Assembly (NCBI RefSeq): GCF_010093345.1
Contig: NZ_PDWT01000008.1
Coordinates: 1 to 64,000 of the forward strand
Length of the DNA stretch: 64,000 bases
Origin: Pseudoxanthomonas yeongjuensis
Lineage (GTDB): Bacteria > Pseudomonadota > Gammaproteobacteria > Xanthomonadales > Xanthomonadaceae
Direction: 5' to 3'
A model generated the notes under the pieces. That model searched no databases. It was not told where the DNA came from and saw only the letters and a list, made by a program, of their open reading frames with translations. Positions 49,123 through 58,774 of this stretch are shown here, piece after piece. Each line of letters begins with the position of its first letter. Position 1 is the first letter of the stretch. A program made the translations under genes and the position numbers.

Positions 49123-51983
49123 TTCTTGAGGTACCTTGCGACGGCTTCGATGTCGCCGGGGCCGAGCCCCGCGGCCTGCGGACGCATCGCGCCGTTGGCG
49201 AGTGTATCGACGATATGGGAATAGGAGCGCCTGGCGATCAATTCGCGCGGCGGGATATTGCCCTGCGGATGGTCGTGGCAGGCAGAGCAACGCTGCTGGT
49301 AAATCGTTTCGCCATCCAGGCCGGAATCAGCGGCGACTGCAACGGCAATGCGGTCAGCGGCGATTTCAGCGGTCTTTCCGGTGCGGTGTGGAAGCGGTGC
49401 GGCGCCGAGCCCGAACGCCTGGATGCGATCCGTGCCGACCACCACCGCGCCGCGCGCGAAGGTGGGTTCGTTGTACTTGCCGCTGGTATGCAACTGGCCC
49501 GGTGCGCTGCGCCACAACAGCTTCAGGGTCATCGCATCGAACGCGTACAGCACCGGCGCGGGCGCATCCTTGCCGGCCAGGGGCGCGGAGCGGCGCGCGT
49601 TCTCGTCCAGTACCCAGACGATCGCATCCCTGGAGCCGTGGCTGCTGACCACGGGGGAGCCCGGATTGCCGAACACCACGCTCTTCTCGGCCGCGTCCCG
49701 CTGCAGGTAGGCGGGCTTGCCGGATGCGGTGGCGACCTTCAACCGCACCAGCGAAGGCGGGATGCTGGTCGGCGAACCTTCGCCGTCCTTGTTGTTGCCG
49801 GTCATGAAGACGTAACCGCTGCCGTCGGCGGCACGGAAAGAAGCCGGGGTCGAACGCGCCCGCGCCAGGTCCAGCGCCGCATCGTTTTCCGAGTACGGAC
49901 CGAACACGCTCAACGGTCCGCGTCCGGCGAATTGCGGCTGGCGCTGCGGCGGCAGCAGTGAACCGTCACTGGCGGCGTCATTGCTGCAGGCTTGGCGGCG
50001 ATCCAGCCTGCCCGGCAAGCGGTCGCGATCGAGCAGGTAGGCGTTGCCCTGCTTTCCACCGACCACCATGAGATGTGGCGTGCTGGTGCTGCCGGCATCC
50101 AGGTCCGGAAGCAGCGAAGCGCCGCTCGAACCCAGGTCGATATCCATCTTCGCCGTGCCGCAGTAATTGAAGGGCGTGTAGGTGCCTTCGAGTTTCAGCC
50201 CGGTGGATGCGGCATCGGAGAGCTTGAGCACCGATTGGGTCCAGTCGTGGTCCTGTGCGACGAAACCATCGAAGCCGCTGCCGGTCACCACGTATACGTT
50301 GCCGGACTTGTCGATCGCCGGACCGCCCGCGCCCCAGATGCCGCCGCTGCCGCGATGCGGCATGGCGACCGCGGCGAAGGCGCTGTCGACCCTCGCCTTC
50401 CGCGTATCCACGGACACCAGCCAGCCGGTTTCGGTTTCGCCGAAGGTGACGTACAGGCGAGAACCGTTCGGGCTCAGGTTCAGCGCGCCGCGCTGCACGC
50501 GGAAATCGAAGCGCCGGGTCGGTGCGACCGGCACCGGTCCGGCGTTGCGGTTGACCGCGTTGAAGCGCGCCTCGTCCAGTTGCACCGGCCAGCCGGGCAA
50601 GACCTTGCCGCTGCCGATATCCAGCGCATAGGCCTGCCATTTCTTTTCCGGATCGCAACTGGTCAGGTACAGGCGCCCGCGCGCCACGTCGATGACCGGC
50701 GTGCTCAATACGCCGGTAGGCACCGCATCCAGTGGTGCAGGCTGCAACCTGCACGGCTTGCCGAGCTGCGTGCGCCACAGGATCCGTCCGGGCGCGACAT
50801 CGCCGGCCTTGGCCGCGTTGATGGCGTACGCGTAGCCATTGTTGCTGGCTGCGAATATCGTGGAAAAGGTTTCGCCCTGGTGCGGACCTGCGCCGATCTT
50901 CACCCGCTCCGCGTACACCGGCGAGGCATACAGGCGCGGCGGCTGGCCATCGACCGGATCCAGTTGCGGCGACTCCCACAACAATCCGAAAGAGGAACCG
51001 CCCACGTTGTCCGGCGTGAGCACGCCTTGCCTGGAATGCCAGCCGCTGCGTTGCGCGTCGCCATGGAAGGTGGGCGCATCCACGCCCGCCACATGCGAGT
51101 CATCCGCTGGGGGAGCCGCGGCCATCGCCTGTTCGGCGACGCGGGTCGCGGCGGCGGGCGAGGACAGGGTCGCGCCTTCGCGCGGCACCTCGATGTGCGC
51201 GGTCCACAGGATCGCGTTGAGCAGGCTCCGGCGCAGCATCGGCTGGTCCAGCGCGGCCAGGTAGTGCGCACCTGTGAAACCGAAGGAACGGCCGCCTTGC
51301 GCGCGTTCGTAAGCCCAGGCCAGGGTGGTCTTTTCCGGCAGGTCTTCCACCACGCTGGCGCCGTCGCGGTACTGCACGTGCAGCGTGCCGGTCAGGATCG
51401 GCGTCACGCCCGTCTTCGCGAAACGCAAGGTCGGATAGAACTCGTCGCGATAGCGGAAACCGCGCACCCCGTGACTCGACGGATGCGAGGGATCCGCGAC
51501 CTGCACCTCGACCGTTTCGGTGCTGCGGTCGAAGGTGCCGAAACGCGCGCCGCCCAACCAGCGCTGTAGGCCGATGGCGGTGTCGTCGACGGGCACCGTG
51601 GAGGCCTGGTGCAGGGCCACCAGCCCGACCCCGCGCCGCATCAGTTCCTCGAACTGGCGGCGGTGGCCGGCATCGAGCAGGGGATGCTTGTCCTGCCCGT
51701 CGAAATACAGCACCAGCGTCGATGCGCCATCGAACGCGGCCGGGTCGTCCGGCCAACCATCGGCGAAGGCTTCGATCTTCGCCCCACGCGCTTCCGGCGC
51801 CGAGCGCAGGAACGATTCCAGCAGGCGCACGCCATCGGGATAGGCGTGACGCGCGGCGCCTTCACTCGGCGTGCCGCCGATCAGGACGATCTTCTTCTGT
51901 TCGCCTCCGCCGCAAGCCGCGAGCATGGCCACGGCCAGCATCGCGACCACGGCGGCGGGCACGCGCAACAACACCTTGATCAC
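49119..51983 (-). CDS. Lipoprotein fusing ThuA-like, beta-propeller and cytochrome c domains
   Basis: This 954-residue protein starts at GTG 51983, overlapping the upstream TGA (GTGA). Residues 1-24 form a lipoprotein signal with lipobox LAAC (Cys24). A ThuA-like glutamine-amidotransferase-fold domain covers about 30-255 (VLIGGTPSEGAARHAYPDG, TLVLYFDGQDKHPLLDAGHR, RGVGLVALHQAS, GRSFGFTGAHYL). A PQQ-type beta-propeller spans about 290-850 (IFAASNNGYAYAINAAKAGD, NVYVVTGSGFDG, GNPGSPVVSSHGS). A class I cytochrome c domain ends the protein (YQQRCSACHDHP heme motif, Met in GAMRPQAAGL). This suggests a periplasmic sugar-oxidising or electron-passing role. The start in the longer frame to 52313 is rejected. 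Confidence 0.85.
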   Translation of the reverse strand: MIKVLLRVPAAVVAMLAVAMLAACGGGEQKKIVLIGGTPSEGAARHAYPDGVRLLESFLRSAPEARGAKIEAFADGWPDDPAAFDGASTLVLYFDGQDKHPLLDAGHRRQFEELMRRGVGLVALHQASTVPVDDTAIGLQRWLGGARFGTFDRSTETVEVQVADPSHPSSHGVRGFRYRDEFYPTLRFAKTGVTPILTGTLHVQYRDGASVVEDLPEKTTLAWAYERAQGGRSFGFTGAHYLAALDQPMLRRSLLNAILWTAHIEVPREGATLSSPAAATRVAEQAMAAAPPADDSHVAGVDAPTFHGDAQRSGWHSRQGVLTPDNVGGSSFGLLWESPQLDPVDGQPPRLYASPVYAERVKIGAGPHQGETFSTIFAASNNGYAYAINAAKAGDVAPGRILWRTQLGKPCRLQPAPLDAVPTGVLSTPVIDVARGRLYLTSCDPEKKWQAYALDIGSGKVLPGWPVQLDEARFNAVNRNAGPVPVAPTRRFDFRVQRGALNLSPNGSRLYVTFGETETGWLVSVDTRKARVDSAFAAVAMPHRGSGGIWGAGGPAIDKSGNVYVVTGSGFDGFVAQDHDWTQSVLKLSDAASTGLKLEGTYTPFNYCGTAKMDIDLGSSGASLLPDLDAGSTSTPHLMVVGGKQGNAYLLDRDRLPGRLDRRQACSNDAASDGSLLPPQRQPQFAGRGPLSVFGPYSENDAALDLARARSTPASFRAADGSGYVFMTGNNKDGEGSPTSIPPSLVRLKVATASGKPAYLQRDAAEKSVVFGNPGSPVVSSHGSRDAIVWVLDENARRSAPLAGKDAPAPVLYAFDAMTLKLLWRSAPGQLHTSGKYNEPTFARGAVVVGTDRIQAFGLGAAPLPHRTGKTAEIAADRIAVAVAADSGLDGETIYQQRCSACHDHPQGNIPPRELIARRSYSHIVDTLANGAMRPQAAGLGPGDIEAVARYLKK

Positions 51984-54169
51984 ACCGCGTCCGCCACGCA
52001 GCGGAAACCGATGCAACCCGAGCGGTCCTTGCACGGCGCCATCAGCAGGTACTTGCCGTGCTGGTCCAGGCGGTAGGCCTGCGGGAAATACCAGTGCGAG
52101 GTCTGCGGCTGGTAGGCGCTGCCGCCGCGCAGGACCGCGGCGCGGGTGTGCTCGTCCTGGTATTCGTCGGTCCACTGCCAGACGTTGCCGACCATATCCT
52201 CGACCCCGAACGGACTGGCGCCCTGCGGATGGGCATCGACATCGTCGGGCGGCAGCAGCCGGCGGCCGCGATTGGCCCGCGGCAGGAAGCCGCTCTCCCA
52301 GTCGTCGCCCCACGGATACAGGCGGCCATCATCGCCCTGCGCGGCGTATTGCCATTCCCACTCGTGCGGCAGGCGCTTGCCGGCCCACTGCGCATAGGCG
52401 CGGGCATCCTCCAGCGACACCCAGGTGACCGGCTTGTTGTCCCAGCCGGCACGCGGTGCGCCGTCCTTCCAGTCGGCGAGGAAGTTGTGATCGTCCTTCG
52501 GCCAGTAGCCGCTGGCGTCGATGAAACGCTTGAATTGTGCATTGGTGACCGGGTAACGGTCGATGTGGAACGACTTCAGGGTCATGCGCTGGCGGTGATG
52601 GCGGCGCGGACAGTCTTCCCATGGATACTGGAAATCCTGTCCGGCCCAGTTGAAACCCTCGATTTCTATGCCGCCGACCTGGAACAGGAATTCGCCTGCG
52701 GGAATCCTGAGCATGCCTTCCGGCGCGAGCGCTTGCGCCGCGGTCGGCGCGATGGCGACCTGTTGCTGCGCCACCGGCTTCCATGCGGCGGAATAGCCGC
52801 CAAGCGGGGTTTTGGCCGAATCGTGCATCGCCTGCAGGAACGTCGACAGGCCGGCTTCGTCGGCACCGGCATGCAAAGCCAGCAATGCGCCGAAACCGCG
52901 CGCTTCCATCGGCAACTCGACGATGGCGTCGCCATCGATCACCCGCGGCTGCAGCTCGACTCCGTTCCAGGCATCGAAATAACGCGCTCCCTCGACATGG
53001 GGCACGGCCAGTTGCTCGCCATCGACGGCGTATTCGTTGCGGTTGATCAAGGTCCACAGCGCACGGCCGGCGCCAGGGAAGCGACTGATGAAGATCCCGG
53101 CCTGCAAGCTGCGCTGGTAGGGTTCCCAGTCCAGGCTGACCATCAAGGGCGCGAACTGACGCTCGATCGCGGCGATGCGGCGCAAGGCCTCGCCATCGCG
53201 TGGGGTGAACCGGTTGTACAGGCCCCAGATGTTTTCCCAGGCGTTGTAGCCGATGCCGTTGAAGAAGATGTATTGCAGGTCGTGGTTGCGGTTGCGGCCC
53301 CAGCGGTTCTCGTAGTTGACCATGTGGCGTGGTTCCAGCCACTTCCACTTGGACACCGGCGGCACCGGCCCATCGGGTGCTTTCTTGCCCCAGCTCTGCA
53401 CGTTCCAGATCAACTGCTCCTCGGAGCTGATCGTCGATTCGGGCTGCACCACCACCGGCTGGCCGAGCTTGTCGCAGGCATCGAAGAACGCGCGCGGCAC
53501 GCCATTGAAGGTGTCGCCATTGATGCCGTCGGCGCCCACTGCCTTGACGATTTCCGCCAGCCCGTCCCAATGCGTGGTGCCCGGATCGCGGGTGCCGTGG
53601 TCCCACGGCTTGGCCGGCAGGAACACCTTGACCCCGCGCTTCTGGAACGCCTGCACCGCGCCGCGCAAACCGTCGAGGCCGCCGGGCAGGCTGTGGGCCA
53701 GGTCGAACTGGTTGCGGTCGTCGATGCCGATATTCGGGTAGATGTACCAGATCAGCACGCTGTCCAGGCCGCCGAAGCGCGCCTCCAGATCGTCGAGGTA
53801 ACGGTCGACGGTGTACTCGCCCTTCACCGGATCGTAGAAGTAGCGGTCTTCCACCATCATCTGCGCGTGCACGAAATTGCGCTGCGCCCATTGCAGTTCC
53901 GGGCGACGGTAATTGCCGTCGTCGTAGCCGATCCGCACCAGGTGTTCGCGGCGCCAGTCCTTCAGTTCGGCCAGCCAGTCGGCGGAACTGGCATTGGCGT
54001 CGATCATCCACTGGCCGATATCGGCGAACGGCCAGCCCGGCGCCTTGCCCGGCGTGGGCAGGTAACGCCCGGTGGTGACGTGCGAGAACTTGTATTCGGT
54101 CTTGATCGGCGCCGGCCCGTAATCGGGCGTTTCGTTGTCGTAATCCGGCGTCTGGTAGGGCGTGGTCAT
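51980..54169 (-). CDS. Glycosidase-like barrel fused to FGE/sulfatase-modifying-type domain
   Basis: This is a protein of about 729 residues. ATG 54169 has AGGA upstream and ATG 54181 is an alternative; the longer frame runs into the kinase gene. The N-terminal part (about 30-455) looks like a TIM-barrel glycoside hydrolase (LDSVLIWYIYPNIGIDDRN, GVKVFLPAKPWDHGTRDPG, GADGINGDTFNGVP, VVVQPESTISSEEQ). The C-terminal part (about 470-729) is a formylglycine-generating-enzyme-like C-type-lectin fold (FHIDRYPVTNAQFKRFIDAS, YAQWAGKRLPHEWEWQYAAQ, WQWTDEYQDE, GCIGFRCV). FGE-like domains often bind or oxidise substrates without acting on sulfatases, and no sulfatase gene is nearby. The combination suggests carbohydrate processing. 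No signal peptide is seen. Confidence 0.78.
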   Translation of the reverse strand: MTTPYQTPDYDNETPDYGPAPIKTEYKFSHVTTGRYLPTPGKAPGWPFADIGQWMIDANASSADWLAELKDWRREHLVRIGYDDGNYRRPELQWAQRNFVHAQMMVEDRYFYDPVKGEYTVDRYLDDLEARFGGLDSVLIWYIYPNIGIDDRNQFDLAHSLPGGLDGLRGAVQAFQKRGVKVFLPAKPWDHGTRDPGTTHWDGLAEIVKAVGADGINGDTFNGVPRAFFDACDKLGQPVVVQPESTISSEEQLIWNVQSWGKKAPDGPVPPVSKWKWLEPRHMVNYENRWGRNRNHDLQYIFFNGIGYNAWENIWGLYNRFTPRDGEALRRIAAIERQFAPLMVSLDWEPYQRSLQAGIFISRFPGAGRALWTLINRNEYAVDGEQLAVPHVEGARYFDAWNGVELQPRVIDGDAIVELPMEARGFGALLALHAGADEAGLSTFLQAMHDSAKTPLGGYSAAWKPVAQQQVAIAPTAAQALAPEGMLRIPAGEFLFQVGGIEIEGFNWAGQDFQYPWEDCPRRHHRQRMTLKSFHIDRYPVTNAQFKRFIDASGYWPKDDHNFLADWKDGAPRAGWDNKPVTWVSLEDARAYAQWAGKRLPHEWEWQYAAQGDDGRLYPWGDDWESGFLPRANRGRRLLPPDDVDAHPQGASPFGVEDMVGNVWQWTDEYQDEHTRAAVLRGGSAYQPQTSHWYFPQAYRLDQHGKYLLMAPCKDRSGCIGFRCVADAV

Positions 54170-54204
54170 CAGGTCCTGCATCCAGCGATAAACAAATGGG
54201 GGAT

Positions 54205-55158
54205 TCAGCCGAAGCCGCAATAGGCGGCCAGTGCTGCGACGGCCTGCGGGGAGTGGACGGCAGCCGGATCCTGCAACAGCGCCTGCACCTCTTCCCACGC
54301 GGGGATGCTGGATTGTGCGCCCAGACGGGTGCAGGTCAATGCCGATGCGGCGCTGGCATGGCGCAAGGCATCGGCCATGGGCAGCTGCCTGCACAATGCG
54401 GCGGCCAGGGCGCCGCAAAAAGTATCGCCAGCGGCGGTGGTATCGACGGCCTGCACCTTGAATCCCGGTTGCAGGAAGAACTCCCCGCCCTGCCTTGCGC
54501 AGCAACCGCGCGCGCCCAGGGTCACCACCACGCAAGGCACGTCGAGCTGCGCCAGGCATTCGTTGACGGTTCCGTTATGTCCGGTGAGGGCGGCCAGTTC
54601 GCCCTCGTTGACGATCAGCACGTCCACCGATCGCAACAGCTCGGTCGGCAGCGCGCGCGCGGGCGCCGCGTTGAGCACGACCTGCACGCCCGCCGCGCGT
54701 GCCGCCAGCGCGAACGCGGTGACCGCTTCCAGCGGCGTCTCCAGTTGCAACAGCAGATGGCTTACTTCGTGCAACGAGGAAAGTTCGTCGCCGCGCAGCG
54801 CAGCATTGGCGCCCGGGGCCACGGTGATCGCGTTCTCGGCATCATCGGACAGGCAGATGAAGGCGGTGCCGGTCGGTAATGCGCTGCGCACGACCTGCAA
54901 CTCCACGCAGGCTCCTTCCAGCGAATCTTCCAGGCTGGCAGCGAAGGAGTCGTTGCCCAACGCCAGCAACATGCGGGTTCGCACGTCGCCCGCGCGCGCG
55001 CAGGCCACGGCCTGGTTGGCGCCCTTTCCACCCGGAAAGGTTGCGAAGTCGCGTCCGAGCACGGTTTCGCCGGGCGCCGGCACATGCGAGGCGCGGACCA
55101 CGAAATCAAGGTTGGCGGAACCGGCCACCAGCAAGGTGTCGCGAACCCGCGCGTTCAT
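54205..55158 (-). CDS. PfkB-family sugar kinase (ribokinase-like)
   Basis: This 317-residue kinase starts at ATG 55158, overlapping the upstream stop (ATGA). It shows the ribokinase N-terminus (LLVAGSANLDFVV), the sugar-binding GETVLGRDFATFPGGKGANQ, TGTAFICLSDDAENAITV and the C-terminal anion-hole and catalytic Asp motif DTTAAGDTFCGALAAAL. It would phosphorylate a pentose or a nucleoside-like sugar released by the operon's hydrolases. The order of genes (receptor, hydrolase, kinase) fits use of an imported glycoside. The exact sugar cannot be stated. Confidence 0.88.
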   Translation of the reverse strand: MNARVRDTLLVAGSANLDFVVRASHVPAPGETVLGRDFATFPGGKGANQAVACARAGDVRTRMLLALGNDSFAASLEDSLEGACVELQVVRSALPTGTAFICLSDDAENAITVAPGANAALRGDELSSLHEVSHLLLQLETPLEAVTAFALAARAAGVQVVLNAAPARALPTELLRSVDVLIVNEGELAALTGHNGTVNECLAQLDVPCVVVTLGARGCCARQGGEFFLQPGFKVQAVDTTAAGDTFCGALAAALCRQLPMADALRHASAASALTCTRLGAQSSIPAWEEVQALLQDPAAVHSPQAVAALAAYCGFG

Positions 55159-56510
55159 CGCACCAGCGCCTGGTAGACCAGGTTGTAGAACGGCGTGGCA
55201 AGCCGCGGCAGGTCGTTGGCCGCACCGTTGGGAAGGTGCTGCAGGAGCAGGATCGAGATCATCCGTTCCTTCGGATCGATGGAAAAGTAGGTGGAAGCCG
55301 CGCCCGACCAGCCGAACTGGCCGACCGATCCCAGGCGTCCCTTGCGGGCCGGGTCGAGCAGCACCGAACCGCCCAGGCCGAAGCCTTCGGCATCGCTGAA
55401 CTGGGTGACCGGCGGATCGAGAAAGGTCAGGTGATTGACCATCATCTGCTCGACGGTCTTGCGGCCGAGTATCGACACGCCATCGAGGCTGCCGCCGTCG
55501 AGCAGCATCCGGCACAGGCGCATGAAATCCGGCGCGGTGGAATAGAGTCCGCCGGCACCGCTGTAGTAGGGATTCAGCATCGCGCCGGGATCCACCGCAC
55601 TGGGGCCGTCGTCCAGGCGCAGCTTGCCGTCGCTGCCCATGACGGTGATGTCGACGATGCGGTCGCGTTTGTTCGTCGGCACGCTGAAACCGGTGTCGGC
55701 CATGCGCAGCGGATCGAACAGACGTTGCTGCAGGAACGCATCGAAGCGTTGCCCGCCGACCACTTCCACCACCCGGGCCAGCACTTCCAGTTGGGTGCCG
55801 TCGTAGCTGAAGCGCGTGCCTGGTTCGACCGCCAACGGTACCCGGCTCAAGCGGTGCGAGAATTCCTGGAGGTCGGCCGAGCCGTGCAGGTCCGCACGCT
55901 CCAGCAATCTGGTCGCTTCTTCATAGCCCGCGCCACCGGTGGCGAAGCCGGCCGTATGCGTGAGCAGCTGGTGCAGGGTGATCTTGTTCTCCGCGGGACG
56001 CAGCTGCGGCGCATCGGCGGTGCCGCCCGCGAACACCTTCATGCCTGCGAACTCCGGCAGGAATTTCTCCAGCGGATCGTCCAGGTTCAACTTGCCCTCT
56101 TCCATCAGCATCAGCACCGCGATCGTGGTCGCGGTCTTGGTCATGGAATAGATGCGGAAGATGGAATCGGCGCGCATCGGCGCGCTGCGGGCGAGGTCGC
56201 GATAGCCATAGGCCTGCGACTGGACCACGTCGTCGTCGCGCACGACCAGGCTCACCGCACCGAGGTAGCCGTGCGCGTCGGTGGCCTTGTGCAGGAATCC
56301 GTCCAAACGCTGCAGGCGTTCTGCCGGGAACCGGGAAGAATCGGCGCCCGCGCCTGCAGGACTGGCTGGCAGGGAAGCGGCGATGGCAGGCGCCGCGCCG
56401 AAGCAGGAGAACAGCAAGCCCAGCGCACCGGCCTTCGCCACGCCAGCGATCGAAAGCCGCCCGCGGGAAGGCCGGGCGGCTTTGCTGCTTGCGTGGCCAT
56501 GGTCGGCCAC
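55155..56510 (-). CDS. Exported serine hydrolase of the class C beta-lactamase/EstB fold
   Basis: This 451-residue protein starts at ATG 56510. A signal peptide (AGALGLLFSCFGAAPAIA) ends near residue 45. The catalytic SxxK is S122-M-T-K125 in RIYSMTKTATT. The Tyr motif is FSYDGTQLEVLARVVE, and the third motif is GQFGWSGAASTYF in place of KTG. Such enzymes are esterases, transesterases or DD-peptidases more often than true lactamases. It lies 17 bp downstream of the TonB receptor and is coupled to the kinase gene, so an esterase removing acyl groups from a glycoside in the periplasm is plausible. That is inference. Confidence 0.87.
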   Translation of the reverse strand: MADHGHASSKAARPSRGRLSIAGVAKAGALGLLFSCFGAAPAIAASLPASPAGAGADSSRFPAERLQRLDGFLHKATDAHGYLGAVSLVVRDDDVVQSQAYGYRDLARSAPMRADSIFRIYSMTKTATTIAVLMLMEEGKLNLDDPLEKFLPEFAGMKVFAGGTADAPQLRPAENKITLHQLLTHTAGFATGGAGYEEATRLLERADLHGSADLQEFSHRLSRVPLAVEPGTRFSYDGTQLEVLARVVEVVGGQRFDAFLQQRLFDPLRMADTGFSVPTNKRDRIVDITVMGSDGKLRLDDGPSAVDPGAMLNPYYSGAGGLYSTAPDFMRLCRMLLDGGSLDGVSILGRKTVEQMMVNHLTFLDPPVTQFSDAEGFGLGGSVLLDPARKGRLGSVGQFGWSGAASTYFSIDPKERMISILLLQHLPNGAANDLPRLATPFYNLVYQALVR

Positions 56511-56527
56511 CGTGGATCGACCTGGGT

Positions 56528-58774
56528 TCAGAACGTCAGCTCATAGGTAAGGGAAGTCATGCGGCCGCGACCGGCGAAGTAGTTCTTGTAGAAATCGACC
56601 TGCGACCAGCTGAGCACGTACTGCTTGTCGGTCAGGTTTTCGATGCCCACGGTGAAGCGGCCGTATTTCTCCATCTTGTAGGTCGCGCTGAGGTCGAACA
56701 GCGTGTAGCCCTTGGTGTGTTCCTCGAATTCGTATTCTTCGCCATCGAACTCGCGCACGTCGGTAGCCGACAGATCCCTCGACAGCAGCTTGGTCGCACT
56801 CAGGGTCACGCCGGCTTCGGGCACGAAATTCCAGGTCACCGATGCCCCGATCTTGTCGGGGTTGATGTCCGACACGCCGATAGGCTTGTTCAAGCCGCCG
56901 GCCGGGTAGCGCCCTTCAAGGTCCGAATTCCAGAATGAGGTCTTGCCGCGGATACGCGAATACAGCGCGCTGGCCTTCCATTCGTCGGTAAAGCGCCATT
57001 CGCCGCTCAGCTCGACGCCCTTGATCCGGGTCGGCGCACGATTGAGGACATAGTCGTTGGTTTCGGGATCGACCGAGAGCGAGGTACCGAAAGGCGATCT
57101 TGAGTCGTAATAGGAACCACCCAGCGAACCCTTTTCGCCGCGCCAGTTGAAACCGAATTCCCGGTTGTCGACGATGATCGGCTGGATGTCGCGGATGCGA
57201 TCAACCGATTGCCCGGGCACATTGATGTTGCGCAGCGGGATGCCGATGTTGGGCAGGCCGAAACCCTCGCCGTAGGAGCCGAACACCGACCACTCGTCGG
57301 TGATGCGCCAGATCGCGCCGAAGTTGACCAGGCTCTCCGTGTACTTCACGCCGCCGCCTTCCACGAACACGCTGTTCCGGTACGGCGTGGTGGTGTAGCT
57401 GTCGACCTTCAATTCGCCGTTCTCGTGCCGATAGCCACCGCTCAGGGTGACCGGGCCCAGGTCGTAGCTCAGCTGCACATAGGGCGCCGTGCTGGTGTAT
57501 TCCATCGGCGGCACCCACAAGCGATCGGTCAGAGCCAGACGCTGCTGCGCTTCATCGTAGACATAGTCGACGCCGACGCGCAATTCCAGGCCGGAAACAT
57601 CGAACAGGGAAGAGCGCACCCACGACGGACGGAATCCGTATTTCTTGGTGTCGATTTCGGACTGGTCGTAGATGCGGTCGGCCTCGTCGAAGTCGTCGTC
57701 CACCTTCACCAGCTGCTTGTCGTCGCCGTTCTCGGGCAGGTAACGCATCGCCTGGTCGGCCCAGTAGCCGTTGAGCAGCAAAGTGCCGCCGAAGAAATCG
57801 CCGTTGCTGTACACCAGGTTGAACTGCTCGAAGTCGTTGATCTCGGCCTTGCTGCCGAAGATATGGCCGCGCTCGGCGGTGTTGGTGACCGGGACCGGGC
57901 ACTCGACCGGGTCGTAGCGGCAGCCATCGACCCCGATGTAGTCGCCGTTGCCTTCGATCTTGAAGCGGCTGTAGCTGGCCTGCAGCCGCTGCATGCCGTC
58001 CTCGCCGAAATTGATGCCGCCCTTCAGGAACAGGTTCCGGGCCTCGGAATCGGAGACCGAGCCGCTGGTGTTCATGCCCACGCGGCGACCGTCGGCGTCG
58101 TAGGCCATGCCGCGGTCGATGACCGATGCGCCCATCACCAGGTCGTAGTTGTCCTGCTTGCGCATGAAGTTCAGGCCGACCTTCCAGCCGCTGCTGTCGT
58201 CGGCGAATTGACTGGAGTAGCGCGTCACCAGGCGGAATTCATTGCCCTCCTTCTGCGGCACGGCGGACAGATAGTTGATGATGCCGCCAGCCGCGCCGAT
58301 GCCTTCCGACGCCGAAGGCCCGTTGATGACCTCGATGCGGTCGATCATGCCCATGTCGGTGAAGGTCGCGCTGCGATTGCCCTCGCGCAGCGGCGAGCCC
58401 TGCGGAATGCCATCGAACAGGCGCAGCGCGATGCGGCCGCGCAGGGTTTCGCCGGAATTGCTCATCGCCTGCGACGACTCCGCATAGCCGGGCACGGTGC
58501 GCGCCAGCACCGCGGTCGCGTCTTCGGTCACCGCCAGGGTGTTCTTGATTTCTTCTTTCGACACCAGGGTGATCGCCCCTGGGATCTTGTCGATCGCCTT
58601 GGGGCTGCGCGTGCCGGTGACGACGACGCTTTCCAGGTCGACCGCGTCGAGCTTCCTTTTCGCCTCCTCGGTCTGGTCCGGATCGGCAGGCACGGCGGCC
58701 TGCTGCGCGTGGACGCTGGCGCTGACGGCGGCCGCCAACAGGAAAATGCCGAATGTGGCCGGTACGTGCTTCAT
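56528..58774 (-). CDS. TonB-dependent outer-membrane receptor, first gene of glycan-type operon
   Basis: This 748-residue receptor starts at ATG 58774. The signal peptide ends AVSASVHAQQ. After a short linker comes the TonB-box region LESVVVTGTRSPKAIDKIPG, then the plug (EVINGPSASEGIGAAGGIIN) and the barrel ending GRMTSLTYELTF with a terminal Phe. The barrel has two Cys in GVDGCRYDPVECPVPV, in an external loop. Siderophore-type and carbohydrate-type receptors look alike at this level; the downstream hydrolase, kinase and GH127 genes favour a sugar conjugate. It heads an operon of six genes with stop/start overlaps or short gaps. Confidence 0.9.
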   Translation of the reverse strand: MKHVPATFGIFLLAAAVSASVHAQQAAVPADPDQTEEAKRKLDAVDLESVVVTGTRSPKAIDKIPGAITLVSKEEIKNTLAVTEDATAVLARTVPGYAESSQAMSNSGETLRGRIALRLFDGIPQGSPLREGNRSATFTDMGMIDRIEVINGPSASEGIGAAGGIINYLSAVPQKEGNEFRLVTRYSSQFADDSSGWKVGLNFMRKQDNYDLVMGASVIDRGMAYDADGRRVGMNTSGSVSDSEARNLFLKGGINFGEDGMQRLQASYSRFKIEGNGDYIGVDGCRYDPVECPVPVTNTAERGHIFGSKAEINDFEQFNLVYSNGDFFGGTLLLNGYWADQAMRYLPENGDDKQLVKVDDDFDEADRIYDQSEIDTKKYGFRPSWVRSSLFDVSGLELRVGVDYVYDEAQQRLALTDRLWVPPMEYTSTAPYVQLSYDLGPVTLSGGYRHENGELKVDSYTTTPYRNSVFVEGGGVKYTESLVNFGAIWRITDEWSVFGSYGEGFGLPNIGIPLRNINVPGQSVDRIRDIQPIIVDNREFGFNWRGEKGSLGGSYYDSRSPFGTSLSVDPETNDYVLNRAPTRIKGVELSGEWRFTDEWKASALYSRIRGKTSFWNSDLEGRYPAGGLNKPIGVSDINPDKIGASVTWNFVPEAGVTLSATKLLSRDLSATDVREFDGEEYEFEEHTKGYTLFDLSATYKMEKYGRFTVGIENLTDKQYVLSWSQVDFYKNYFAGRGRMTSLTYELTF

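Noticed and set aside
55155-56510. Antibiotic-resistance beta-lactamase
   Set aside because: The KTG motif is replaced by WSG-type sequence, and the operon context points to an EstB-like esterase or peptidase.
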